A stretch of 64,000 nucleotides of DNA from Struthio camelus (taxonomy: Eukaryota; Chordata; Aves; Struthioniformes; Struthionidae), in the NCBI RefSeq assembly GCF_040807025.1, contig NC_090943.1, positions 26,627,213 through 26,691,212 of the forward strand. The letters run 5' to 3'. This document shows positions 38,306 to 49,200 of this stretch, one piece after another. A program made the position numbers and the translations under genes. How positions within the stretch are numbered: position 1 is the stretch's first letter; every line of letters starts with the position of its first letter. The notes beneath the pieces are model-generated. The model saw only the letters and a program-made list of their open reading frames with translations, ran no database searches and was not told where the DNA came from.

Positions 38306-40592
38306 AGAAGCAGCAGCTGTCAGTGCAGAACAATTTCTTAACATTTCCTAAAAGATTTATTAATTAAGCCAGCTCTGAAAGGAAGAAGATGGTACCTGTA
38401 GAATAGAGAGGATGTTAATGATGCAGGTAGATGGAAGAGAAAGTGGTACTTAGTAGCTAAGCAAAAAGGAGAGACAATTAGCTTACAGTCTGTCGATTCA
38501 AACAGAGGTAAACAAGGGATGAAAGCACGGAGTGATTATAATGTGCTATCAGATCCAGCATCTCTACTGAGTCCATGATTTTGGGTGTTCAGCAGAGTTA
38601 GGAAATCTAGTTCCCATGCTCACTTCTGTAGCGCACATTTTGCAGGCTTCCCTTAAGGATCAGGTCTGAAAGATCAGAGGGAGAATGTCTGTTTTGTGAG
38701 AAACTTTCATTCACTGGCAGCACAGTGTTTTGGACCTTTATAGACTGTCTGTGGGAGTTCATGCTGGTGCTGAGTGGTCGTTTTCAACTGCATAACTACC
38801 AGAAAGGCACTCTTGCACAGGATGAAGTGTATTACGTTCCTGGAAGTGCAGATGTAAGATCCCAGGATGCTGATGGTTTGATGGCAGGGGGTATTTGTTG
38901 CAGTAGTAGTGGAAAGGCATCAACACATTTTACTTTTCTTGCTCTGGCACAGCCTAACTCATCTGAGAATTATACTTCTAATGATGAGTTTTGTGGTTTG
39001 GGGTGCTTGAAATGTAGGACAAGTGCTTCTGGGAAGATTTTTTTCCATGTAGGTTTTTCTTCTGTTATGTGAAAAATCATTAAAACCAGCAAGTTCTAGG
39101 AACTTACATGAACTTAACAGCTCTGCTCTCTTTCCTCCCTCCCACAGCATCCCATCCATTCCACTGCTTCTGCTTTTTCTTTCAAAGATGTCTTCGCAGA
39201 TACACATATATCTAAGCTCTGAGCAGTTGTTCTCAAGAAGGATTTTGCTGTAATAGTTACTGCTTCAGACCCAAAAAAGAACTTGCTGCCACAGAGATTT
39301 GTCTGCTTTTCCTCCTACACCAGTTGATATAATAAAAGGTATTACCTGTATGTACAAAGCTTGTCCTGTATACATGGATCCTTCTGCTAGAATACTCTTC
39401 CAGCTTATTGCATGCAGCTGTTCAGTTTGTGAACTCCTAAGTGTTTCAAAGGTAGACCTCTATAGAGAGAATTTATGCCTGCTGATGATGAACTTAAATC
39501 TCACAGTTACCTTTCCTGGACAGTGTGATGTGGCCCGAGGTCTGAAAACCACAGGCTGAGGCTTTCTGACACTGGTTACACACTTTTCCTCTGGGAGAAA
39601 GAGTGTATAATACTTTCTCCTATCTAAAGATCCAGTGTTCAATTGTTTTAGAATGAATAGGAAAACAATACTCTCATTTAAGGCTGAATATAAATTAGAT
39701 TTTGTGCTAGAAAGGAGTTAGGAAGCTTAATTACTGATGTAGATCTGTAGCTTAAAACTGTAAATATGGTATGTGAAGAAGCAAACTTTTTTCAGCAGAA
39801 GATAGAAAATTTGTGCATATCACTTTTGAACTACAGTCCTCTGAGAAGAGAGTGCTTGGCAAAACTCAGTGAACTGCAGCAAATGAGAACATCAGCAGTA
39901 GACATATTTAAGGTTGTACAATTTTCTAAACATGATTCTGCTCCTACAGTCGTTGTACAGCATAGATCTTCCTATTAATTAGTTTGAATGTGGGACAGCA
40001 CTGCTGGGAGAAGGAAAGTGGCCTAAATAGGATGCCCAAATTTTATCTGTAGCTATCACAAGGAATATGGATGTCTTTTATTAACCCTTGCCACTTATGA
40101 CAGCAAGGAATGAATGCTTGTCTTGTCTTATTCCGAATGGATTTTTGCAGCCCATTAGTGTATAAAGTGAAAAGGGCCATAGCACACAGCCGAGAACAAA
40201 GACGGCTGGCCTGAGAAGTTTGATGCCTTGTTCTGCCTCTGAATGGCTATATTAACAGTCAGACAAACATGAGGACATTCGTGTCCACGGCACAGAGGCT
40301 TGGTTACTGAATGTCTGGAAAATGTGTTAGGATTCTCCTCATCTCTGGGAATATAGTTTATTATTCTTAATGAAATCCCCCAATCAGCGTCCATCATTTT
40401 TCCTGACTACACATTTTGGAAGAACCAACAGAACTTCCATTCTGTGTGAGCGAATGCACTTTAGATATACAGAAAGAAATCGCCGTTGTTGGTAATTAGT
40501 GTATGCCCATTCACTTGGCAAAGACACATTTCTCAGAAAATAGTGAATATTTTAAAAACTTGACACAAGATACTTGTAAGTCATGCAGCGTT
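38306..40592. other. Intergenic 5' flank of FZD1
   Basis: No coding or repeat signature seen. The open frames at 38725-39072 and 39299-39559 lack motif support. Regulatory elements of FZD1 may lie here but none can be identified by eye. Confidence 0.5.
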
Positions 40593-40664
40593 CATCTTAA
40601 ATTCATCTTAATGAATTTAAGATGTTCATTCATCTTAATGGACAGCTCAAATAGCTGTCCATTA
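40593..40664. repeat. Two tandem perfect hairpins upstream of FZD1
   Basis: First hairpin: 14-bp perfect arms (40593-40606 and 40611-40624) around CTTA. Second: 12-bp perfect arms TAATGGACAGCT and AGCTGTCCATTA (40636-40647 and 40653-40664) around CAAAT. A 13-bp direct repeat, ATTCATCTTAATG, links them (40601-40613 and 40628-40640). Confidence 0.95.
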
Positions 40665-42031
40665 GACAGGGAGAGGAAGAGGAATGGAGAGGTCCAATTG
40701 TCAGGATTACTTTTATATTTCAGGCTACTGCTGTAGTCATTCTAGGCAGAACATGTACATAAAATACTGACAATAAGTCAGTAGCAAGATATTTAAAACG
40801 TCTCCTGAGAGAGGTGTATTTTGGCTACTCTCAAATCATCAGCTGTATATGCGAGACGTAACTATCACAGTCTCCTCTTTCAAACAGCCATCGCTCCTTC
40901 CTGTGTCCAAACTTATCACAATAAATGTATCATCTTGATTTAAGTTCGGCAAAGATGCTCTGTGATTGTTCACGGCTTTTAATTTACTTCCCTCTCCGTA
41001 ACAGATTCCTGGCAGCCCGACCACAGCATTGTCCTCTTCTCCCAGCCTCTCTTCCCCCACCCCTACGATTGTGCCCTTTTCTATTTGGCAAATATTGATT
41101 CCCCCCTCCCCAGCCCCTGCTGCGTTTTGAATGGAGCTGAAATTAGCACAGCTGCCTTTCTTCAGAGAGAAGCTGCAGAGTGTGATGCGCCCAAAACGTA
41201 ACCGAGCGACACGGTCCGACGGCTTCAACCATCGTGACCGTGGGGGACCCCAACCCCGCCAGCCCCGCCCGACCCCCGAGCTCACGGTCACCCCAACCGC
41301 GGCCGCCCGGGGCGGGGGAGGGGGGGGGACACAGGTGCCCGTTGCAGGGGGGTCGGGGGAGCTCAGCGCCGCGGTGCCAGACGGGGCCGGCAGTTCCCCG
41401 TGCGGGGCTCGCCCCGGCTCCGGCGGGCCGCGCTGCTCGCCGCCCGGGCTCTGCCTTGCTGAACATCCGTGTCTCCGCTGACTAGCGCGGAGAGGCGCGT
41501 GCGGAGCTGCGGCGGTTACAGCCGTTGGGCGCCGCTGGGCGCGCGCGGCGAGGCAGGCGCTCCCCCCCCCCCCACCGCGAGCTGCCTGCCCCGCCGGCCC
41601 CCCGCGCACGCCGAGCCGCGGCCGCACCGTGCCCCTTATTAGTGCCAAACGCAGGGTCGTTAAAGACCCAAAATGCAAAGCAATTGTCTGCTCCGCTCTA
41701 TTCATTATCCCCTCGCAGCATATGGGGCTATTCTCCCCTCCGGCCTTCCCCCCCCCCGCCCCCCGTGCGGCGACCGCCTCCCCTCACCCCCTCCCCCCCC
41801 CGCTCCCTTTGTGCGCGGCGCGGGGCAGCCCTGCGCCCGCCCCCGAGGTGAGGCGTTGGGAGACGGTCCCTTACGCAGGAAAGTTCGGCGTCTGTTTCAA
41901 GGCTCCTCCCTCGCGGTGAAAGGCAGACTGCGGGGCGCCTGGAAACCGGTCGGAGGGAGCGCGGCGCTGCGCGGCGCGGCGAGGCGAGGCGCGGCGAGGC
42001 GAGGGGGCGCGGGCTCGAGGGGCTGGCACAA

Positions 42032-42073
42032 ATGGTCAGGCGGCGGCGGCGGCGGCGGAGGCGGCGGCGGTAG
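42032..42073 (+). promoter_or_regulatory. FZD1 leader upstream ORF, 13 codons, polyarginine
   Basis: ATG at 42032 with G at +4 reads through the GGC repeat in the arginine frame, giving Met-Val followed by eleven arginines, and stops at the first TAG of a TAG/TTG trinucleotide tract starting at 42071. Consecutive arginines can slow ribosomes, so this could be a translational brake, provided that the transcript begins upstream of 42032. Repeat-length variation here would change the number of arginines. Confidence 0.35.
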
Positions 42074-42090
42074 TAGTAGTAGTTGTAGTT
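42041..42090 (+). repeat. GGC and TAG/TTG trinucleotide repeats in FZD1 leader
   Basis: About ten CGG-type units (one AGG interruption) are followed directly by TAG x4 and TTG/TAG units. A second CGG run lies at 42222-42243. Both are in the expected 5' UTR. Confidence 0.9.
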
Positions 42091-42177
42091 GTAGTTGGAG
42101 GCGCGGCGGGCGCTGCCGCCGGTGCGGGCAGAGCTGCGCGCCGCGGCCGCCCCGTCCCTGCCCTCCGCGCTCCCTTC

Positions 42178-42279
42178 ATGAGTCTCAAGTTCGGGCCGGG
42201 AGGAGCAGCAGCGGCAGAAGCGCGGCGGCGGCGGCGGCGGCGGCCCGGCCGGGCGGGCGGCTCCGGCGGCACCGACTGA
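42178..42279 (+). promoter_or_regulatory. FZD1 upstream ORF, 33 codons, stops 2 bases before main ATG
   Basis: A short ORF starts at 42178 in a weak context (T at -3, A at +4) and encodes 33 residues including a run of seven arginines. Its TGA at 42277-42279 is followed by two bases and then the FZD1 ATG at 42282. If the leader starts upstream, this ORF would lower FZD1 translation. The weak context predicts leaky scanning, and the very short gap makes ordinary reinitiation unlikely. The reading frame is certain from the sequence; its use is inference. Confidence 0.5.
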
Positions 42280-42281
42280 GC

Positions 42282-44021
42282 ATGGCCGAGCGGCGGGGGC
42301 CGGCGGGCGGCGGCGGCGACCCGTGCCCGCGGCGGCGGCGGCTGCTGCTGCTGCCGCTGGTGCTGTGGGCGGCGGCGCTGCCCGCCGGGGGCCAACCGCC
42401 GGCGCCGCAGTACAACGGCGAGCGGGGCATCTCCATCCCGGACCACGGCTACTGCCAGCCCATCTCCATCCCGCTGTGCACCGACATCGCCTACAACCAG
42501 ACCATCATGCCCAACCTGCTGGGCCACACCAACCAGGAGGACGCGGGGCTGGAGGTGCACCAGTTCTACCCGCTGGTGAAGGTGCAGTGCTCGGCCGAGC
42601 TCAAGTTCTTCCTCTGCTCCATGTACGCGCCGGTGTGCACGGTGCTGGAGCAGGCCCTGCCGCCCTGCCGCTCCCTCTGCGAGCGGGCCCGCCAGGGCTG
42701 CGAGGCCCTCATGAACAAGTTCGGCTTCCAGTGGCCCGACACGCTGCGCTGCGAGAAGTTCCCGGTGCACGGCGCCGGGGAGCTCTGCGTGGGCCAAAAC
42801 GCCTCCGAGCGCGGCACCCCCACGCCCGCCCTGCGCCCCGAGAGCTGGACCAGCAACCCCCAGCGCGGCGGCGGTGGGGGTGCCGGGCCCGGCGAGGCGC
42901 GTGGCCGCTTCTCCTGCCCGCGGGCCCTCAAGGTGCCCTCCTACCTGAACTACCGCTTCCTGGGTGAGAAGGACTGCGGCGCGCCCTGCGAGCCCGGCCG
43001 CCTCTACGGCCTCATGTACTTCGGGCCCGAGGAGCTGCGCTTCTCCCGCACCTGGATCGGCATCTGGTCGGTGCTCTGCTGCGCCTCCACGCTCTTCACC
43101 GTCCTCACCTACCTGGTGGACATGAAGCGGTTCAGCTACCCCGAGCGGCCCATCATCTTCCTCTCCGGCTGCTACACCGCTGTGGCCGTGGCCTACATCG
43201 CCGGCTTCCTCCTGGAGGAGAGGGTGGTCTGCAACGAGCGCTTCGCTGAGGACGGTTCCCGGACTGTGGCGCAGGGCACGAAGCGGGAGGGCTGCACCAT
43301 CCTCTTCATGATGCTCTACTTCTTCGGCATGGCCAGCTCCATCTGGTGGGTCATCCTCTCCCTCACCTGGTTCCTGGCCGCCGGCATGAAGTGGGGCCAC
43401 GAGGCCATCGAGGCCAACTCCCAGTACTTCCACCTGGCCGCCTGGGCCGTGCCAGCTATCAAGACTATCACCATCCTGGCCCTGGGGCAGGTGGATGGGG
43501 ACGTGCTCAGCGGCGTCTGTTTTGTGGGCATCAACAACGTGGACGCACTGCGGGGCTTCGTGTTGGCTCCCCTGTTCGTTTACCTGTTCATTGGCACCTC
43601 CTTCCTGCTGGCCGGCTTTGTGTCCCTCTTCAGGATCCGGACCATCATGAAGCACGATGGCACCAAGACAGAAAAGCTGGAGAAGCTTATGGTGAGGATA
43701 GGGATCTTCAGTGTCCTCTACACGGTGCCGGCCACCATTGTCATTGCCTGCTATTTTTACGAGCAAGCTTTTAGGGAACAGTGGGAAAGGAGCTGGGTCA
43801 CACAGAGCTGTAAGAGCTATGCCATCCCCTGTCCTAATAACCACAGCAGCCATCACCCGCCCATGAGCCCCGACTTCACCGTCTTCATGATCAAGTATCT
43901 CATGACCTTAATTGTAGGCATCACCTCGGGCTTCTGGATCTGGTCTGGGAAAACACTGAACTCCTGGAGGAAGTTTTACACCAGACTGACCAACAGCAAG
44001 CAGGGGGAAACCACCGTGTGA
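42282..44021 (+). CDS. FZD1: Frizzled-1 Wnt receptor (single-exon, 579 aa)
   Basis: Seven-pass class F receptor that binds Wnt at the cell surface and signals through Dishevelled to beta-catenin. Seen: hydrophobic signal peptide about residues 21-36; CRD with ten cysteines (C58, 66, 103, 112, 119, 129, 133, 140, 157, 169); N-glycosylation sequons at N72, N173 and N520; Gly-rich linker about 196-204; membrane helices about 257-280, 290-311, 338-368, 383-401, 425-449, 473-495, 531-554; the KTLNSW Dishevelled motif at 557-562; and C-terminal ETTV, a PDZ ligand. The tail [19 protein letters not shown] fits FZD1 rather than FZD2 or FZD7, recalled from the mammalian proteins. It is shorter than human FZD1 (647 aa from memory), mainly in the N-terminal segment before the CRD. 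I chose this ATG because it begins MAE as in mammals, has A at -3 and G at +4, and precedes the signal peptide; the frame stays open upstream to 41673. No intron, as usual for this subfamily. Confidence 0.97.
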   Translation: MAERRGPAGGGGDPCPRRRRLLLLPLVLWAAALPAGGQPPAPQYNGERGISIPDHGYCQPISIPLCTDIAYNQTIMPNLLGHTNQEDAGLEVHQFYPLVKVQCSAELKFFLCSMYAPVCTVLEQALPPCRSLCERARQGCEALMNKFGFQWPDTLRCEKFPVHGAGELCVGQNASERGTPTPALRPESWTSNPQRGGGGGAGPGEARGRFSCPRALKVPSYLNYRFLGEKDCGAPCEPGRLYGLMYFGPEELRFSRTWIGIWSVLCCASTLFTVLTYLVDMKRFSYPERPIIFLSGCYTAVAVAYIAGFLLEERVVCNERFAEDGSRTVAQGTKREGCTILFMMLYFFGMASSIWWVILSLTWFLAAGMKWGHEAIEANSQYFHLAAWAVPAIKTITILALGQVDGDVLSGVCFVGINNVDALRGFVLAPLFVYLFIGTSFLLAGFVSLFRIRTIMKHDGTKTEKLEKLMVRIGIFSVLYTVPATIVIACYFYEQAFREQWERSWVTQSCKSYAIPCPNNHSSHHPPMSPDFTVFMIKYLMTLIVGITSGFWIWSGKTLNSWRKFYTRLTNSKQGETTV

Positions 44022-44338
44022 AACCCCAGCCCGCCAGGCTGAGGGGAGACCGCCTGGGCGGCCGGGCGGCTGCGAGAGCCGGGCGCCGCTCGCCAGTGCC
44101 CACCGCGCCTGCCAGCCGGTGGTGCAGAGATACTTGTGCTTATCCAGCCTCAGCAAACTTTCCGGACTGCTAGTCGTTTCTGCAGGCTACGGGGAACAGA
44201 GAGGAAAAAAGAGTCAGGTGGGAAACTCCTGAGCTTGGGACAGAGTAGTTGTTTTTCTCGCTCTCTCTCCTCTCTCTCACTGTCTCTCTCGCTGTCTTCT
44301 GTCGGAACTGAACGTACTGTAAGGTTGGGGGCGAGGGA

Positions 44339-44346
44339 TGTAAATA
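44339..44346 (+). promoter_or_regulatory. Pumilio recognition element in FZD1 3' UTR
   Basis: TGTAAATA matches the PUF-protein consensus UGUANAUA exactly. It lies 317 bases after the FZD1 stop codon at the GC-to-AT transition of the UTR. The match is direct; binding is inferred from the family consensus. Confidence 0.5.
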
Positions 44347-46181
44347 GCCTCTGTAAGATTTTGTAAGTATATTTGTATTTAAATTACAAAAAAACTCACT
44401 TTTTTAATTATTTAGGACATTTTTAATCCATTTGCAGATTTTGCTTCCTCCTTCCTCCCCCCCCCCTTTTTTTTTAAATGGCATTGGATTTTTATTTTGT
44501 AGGGCAGGATGGGAAAAATTGCCAGTAAAAGAAACCAAAACAAACCCCTTTCTTCTCCCCCACACAGGTTTTGTAATGGCTTTGCTTGGAGTTTCAGTTG
44601 CATGAACAGCAGGGCCTGGACTGAGGCTGCTGTGACTGCCTAGGGCGCCTCCTGACACAGGCTGGGTCCTGATCCCAGCCTGCCAGAGGTATGTGGAGGT
44701 GGAGGTGGGGTTGGGGAGGAGCGCAGCTTCCTGACTCGGTCCCGGCCCGTATGGGGGAGGACAGGCACCCGGCCCCCCACCGGGGAGGACAGCCGCCTGA
44801 CCCACTGGTGGGACAGCGCTTCACCTCACCTCACCGTGGCTGCCTTGGCTAGAGGGACCCAGGCCCGCTGCCCCCACGCCCCAAGCGTCGCTAGCGCCGA
44901 GCGCGCCCAGGAGGGACCCTGCTCAGCCACCAGACCCTTGGCGGGGGAGAAAAAATACCCAGTCCTGCCCGAAGGTGTGTCCGGCCTTTTTCTGGACGGA
45001 GAGCATCGCTGCAGTGCTTTGTGTTAGGGAGATTGGCTGCCAGCTGTCCCTTCTTGTTTTTTAAATTTATTTAAATGCACCACTTAGTTTTGAAAGAATT
45101 GGCCTTTTCTGTTGTTGTGCTTTGGCCAGGAGTTGAGGTTTAACACTGCACCTGTGGCCTGTCTGATGGCTTAAGAGGTAAATGGGGACATTGACATACC
45201 AAACTTTCCTTTTTTAGCGCACATAATGAACTTTTCAGTTGTAAAACAAAGATGTCTGGTCTGGCTTTTTCCTCAGAAATGAGATTATTTGCCTTCTCCA
45301 TCACAAGGTATGTAGGTTTTGGAGGAAAAAGGTTAAGCGTAACTACAAATCTGAATTCCAAGTGTGTAGTCAGTTTTAGCTGTCTCCTTCTTCACGGGGC
45401 AGCTTGCATGTGTTTATATTCTTTTTCTGTTAATGAAAACACTGACAGAGAAATACCTGGAACGCTTTGTTGAGGTGCTGATATTTACTTAGATTAACAG
45501 AGGGCTCAGTATAAACAAGACCAGAATAAATTGTAGCATTCACCTTTTTTTTTTTTTTAATTAAATCCATAAACTGGCTCTTCATTTTGGAAACATTCGA
45601 ATCATTGCCATTGCCCTGAATTTCAGTTCATTGACATTTAATTTGTTACATGTTAGGAGGGTGTGATGATTTCTGCCAGTAGTAAAAACAAAGGAATAAA
45701 AAAACCCAGAAAGCCAGTGTATTTAAGCGCTGTGGTGGGATGTGAGACCTTAAAGGAGCCTTTGCTATCTTTTTTTTTGTGTTTTTTTTTGGTTTGTTAC
45801 AGTAATAAACATTGCATACTACAAAGATATCATGTGTGCAGTATATCTACTACCATATATGCTCCTGGGTGTGTGGGATTGTGCTTTTTATTCCGAAAGG
45901 TTAAAAATGAAATGTAACTTTCAACAGATGCATTTGAATAGTTAGCCCTCTGTATGAAAAACAGCAGAATGCTTCTCTCCTGATTGTATGTTTTAAACTT
46001 TTTTATATAACAAATGCCTGTATTTAGGTTCATAAACATTATCTATGGCTACCATACCCTGAAATGCAAAATTATTTGAATTTGGTATGCATTTATTTCT
46101 GTTCATTATCACAAGATCATCTATATTTATAGAGGAATAGAAATTTATATATATTAAATACCATATTTTTAATTTCTCTGA

Positions 46182-46187
46182 AATAAA
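46182..46187 (+). terminator. FZD1: FZD1 polyadenylation signal
   Basis: A canonical AATAAA is followed about 20 bases later by an ACAAAAC cleavage candidate and then a T/G-rich downstream element (CTTGTCGTTTT). This is the most likely end of the FZD1 mRNA. The AATAAA at 45804 is a possible earlier site. Confidence 0.75.
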
Positions 46188-46205
46188 TTGAGTTTTTGTA
46201 CAAAA

Positions 46206-49200
46206 CTATCTTGTCGTTTTACGTATTCCTCAGACTGTCTTGAATACACACTGTGTGAAAGCAGTGTATATACTACAAGATGTGTGGGATTCCTTTTTTC
46301 TTTTCTTATGTTGAGTTCACAGTAACAAGCTGGAATTCAGTGTAGGAATTCATTGTGCATTTTGGTTTTTATCTCTGGGCCGGTCTAGATTAATCCTTCA
46401 AAAGAAGTAATGTAAACTGTTCAAGATCTCTGACAGGGTAGGTTGGTGGTGTGAAATCCAAGAAGAGATCTGCTATATGGCAGGAGAAGAAAGAAGCTCA
46501 CCAGTTCTTTTTCTTTTTTGTTAAAAGAAAAGGGTTCCTCCAACTTAGCCTTTCTTCTCTCTTTCTTATTAAAATAAAAAAAAAGATTTTCTCACTGCTC
46601 AAAATGACACTCAGATTATGTTGCAATATTGTCAGAATATTTTAATGAGTAAAACAGCTTTGTTTTCGTGAATTTAGAATATTTGGTTAATCCAGAGTTA
46701 AAAAATATGTTTGTGGAAGTATTTCAGATTTTTGAAAACTACATATATTCTTAAACCTTTCACCAAAACCCATCATGTTCTAAAATTCATTGTTAAAAGC
46801 GCCATTCTGTAAGCATGGTTTTGTTAGGAAAGACTAGCTAGTTATGAGACCGTGATTTCTGGTTTCCAGTGTGATAAGCTATAGCACAGCATTTCATTCT
46901 GTAAATCCATAGAAAATTGTAAGTGATTTTTGCCCGATTTACTTATTTTAAATTTTGATACATAAACTGCCATAGAGAAGTAAGGGAAGCTTAAAAAAAA
47001 CCCTACTCTCTTGAGCTGAGACATAGCCAGAATTTTTCCATTATTTAAAAAAAAAAAACAACCATAAATGTAACTCCTGTTTTCTCAAATATTTTCCACA
47101 TTTTTTCCTAAACCTTTTTTTTCTTCAATGTTTTAGCGTTTAGAAATGTACTGGTCATCATTCAGCTCTAGTGACTAAACTACAAGCTGTTCAATTTCAT
47201 TTGCAGTAGAATTCTCTTTGGCCAGTGTAAAATTACACTTGAGCCATTTTGACTGATCTGTTTTCTTGCAGCTGAATATTTGTTTATGCATGGGAGAACA
47301 CATTTTTTTTGTAACAGAGACTTGGTATTTGTAGTAAGGAGAGGAGGACTAACTTTTTTTAAATATTTTCCAAAAATCCTGTAATGGAATTGTAGTTTCT
47401 ATATGAAGTAGAATGTTGCTGATATTTGCAGTTGATAATTTGCACCAAATACGGTCCTCTTCAGTTCTTACAGATTTTTTCATAGATTGCAGACTTGAAG
47501 TCTCATATTCAGTCTTGATTATTTTAGTAAATATACTAGAGTGCACAATGCAGTCATTTCCAAATCATTGAAATGGCTTGCCTCCATTTAAAAGAGCAAA
47601 TCCTTTCCTTTTTTCATTCTTTATTGCTGCTGTTTTTTTGTGTGCTAGTTTTTGTGAACTTCCACAGTGCAGTAATTTGCAAAGGTCAGAGTCATTACTG
47701 AATGCTGTGGTGCTATCTCTAGGACTTGCATACTTTTTCTTACACTTTGATTTGTCAACACATCATGAAATTTGAGACTTATTAATATGATACCAAGGTG
47801 TCTTTTGCATGGGTATACTGCAGTTATGACTACTACTTTACCTTCCTGTAAAAACCTATTTACTGCTCAATAGCTGTAGGGAATTTAGATAAGATTTTTT
47901 TTTTTTTTTTACAGCACAGTCTGTATAATTGATGTACCATATTTATCAGAGAAGGTATCAGTGTATAAAAAGAAACAGTTTGCCCAACTCTTCTCTTGTG
48001 TTTGATGAGAAAGAAAATACAAGAACAAAAACTTCAGTATAGCAAAGTTTGCTATGCTTAAAGTACTTCTAAAGGCATTCCTTAGTCAACAGCTTTACTT
48101 TTTCTGGTAGTGTATATTTATAGTCTAAAATGAAGGGGCACTTAGAATTAGCAATTTCCTCTATCCATTTCGTTGAAGAGGGCTGTAGCCTGGAGAACTG
48201 GGGCTGCTGAGTGACTGTTCATCCTTCAGTAGCAGTAATGCTCTTTAATGTAGTGGCAAATTTGTGGTATTGGAATGAAATTATATGCTGTTTCCATAAC
48301 AAATCCTATTGGGAAGGAGGAGGTTTTCTGGTTTGCTCATAGTGTAATGCCCCAAATATCCAGTGTATGAATATACTTTAAAAAGTGTCCCCCTCCCCCC
48401 TCCCCCCCCCGCTTTTTTTTAAGTTGAATTGAAAGGCTGTGTTCTAGTGAGCTTGATTTCTGCCCTGTGGACTGTGTACTCCTTTCTGGTGCCACCTCAG
48501 TACTTGTTCGGCATGAGTGCAATTCCAGGTGGTGCTGAAGATTCCTTTGATTTAAACGGACAATATTTGCAATTCGTGTATTATTCAAAGAGATGATAAT
48601 TAGACATGAAAAGAAGTTGCTGTATATGCACTGGATGAGTATTTCTGAAAATGGACTATGGGCTACCTCATCGCTCTTCTGTCATTGACAGTTGCAAGAG
48701 ATAACTTCCAGACAGCCCCACTGATCCCTTTGGAAAGGTGTATGCACAGCAGCTGGCCAGCAAAAGCAGTCATGGTTTTGCTGTGACCTACATAGTTTAA
48801 AATTATTGATGGTAGTTGCATGTGTGCCATAACTCTTCCATCCCTGTGCTGCATGGCCTCAGAAGTAGCTTCAGCTAGCAAAAAAATTTCATGACAGCTG
48901 AAGAGATAAGTAAGACATTAAATACTTACCTGTAAAAATAAGAAAACTGAGGTAAGCCTCTGTTTTCATCTCCAGTTGACCCTCTAGTGCTTAAACACGA
49001 GAATTACAGTTTAATTGATAGATGTTTGGAATGACTGCGCCAAAAGACTCTGTGGGAATAGCATGTAAAATCAATTCTAAATAGGAGCCCCTCTCCACTG
49101 TAAGACTCTGTTAAATTTCTATTAGTTGTTACTTGCACTTTTTGAACTAGAGTGTCACTGCTGTGCATATTATACAAACTTACAGTGAATGGATTGTATG

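Larger units (their letters stand above)
41190..42281 (+). promoter_or_regulatory. FZD1: FZD1 CpG-island promoter and 5' leader
   Basis: Very GC- and CpG-rich sequence begins near 41190 and runs into the CDS, typical of a housekeeping or developmental CpG-island promoter. It carries a G-rich tract at about 41309-41328, a 12-base C run at 41562-41573, GCGAGGC-type repeats near 41970-42005, and GGC trinucleotide runs at 42041-42070 and 42222-42243. A less GC-rich island at about 41635-41730 includes an octamer-like ATGCAAAG. No clear TATA box was seen, so the transcription start cannot be fixed; by comparison with mammalian FZD1 it should lie a few hundred bases before the ATG. Confidence 0.8.
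44022..46205 (+). other. FZD1: FZD1 3' untranslated region
   Basis: Begins after the TGA and runs about 2.2 kb to the poly(A) signal at 46182. It is GC-rich for the first kilobase and AT-rich after about 45040. It contains a TC-rich tract (44258-44297), a Pumilio-type TGTAAATA at 44339-44346 followed by an AT-rich stretch, a C-run/T-run junction at about 44456-44475, a poly(T) tract near 45547 and an earlier AATAAA at 45804-45809. The length fits the long 3' UTR of mammalian FZD1. No ORF in it looks real. Confidence 0.8.

Noticed and set aside
40839-41705. 288-codon minus-strand frame upstream of FZD1
   Set aside because: Lies across the CpG-island promoter. Composition-driven, no domain, no start context or splice support.
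42323-42967. 214-codon plus-strand frame overlapping the CRD
   Set aside because: Shifted-frame shadow of FZD1 with biased Ala/Gly/Arg/Pro composition and no family signature.
42036-43856. 606-codon open frame antisense to FZD1
   Set aside because: Mirrors the FZD1 reading frame in a very high-GC3 region, where antisense stops are rare. Low-complexity Gly/Ala/His/Val-rich product with no domain.
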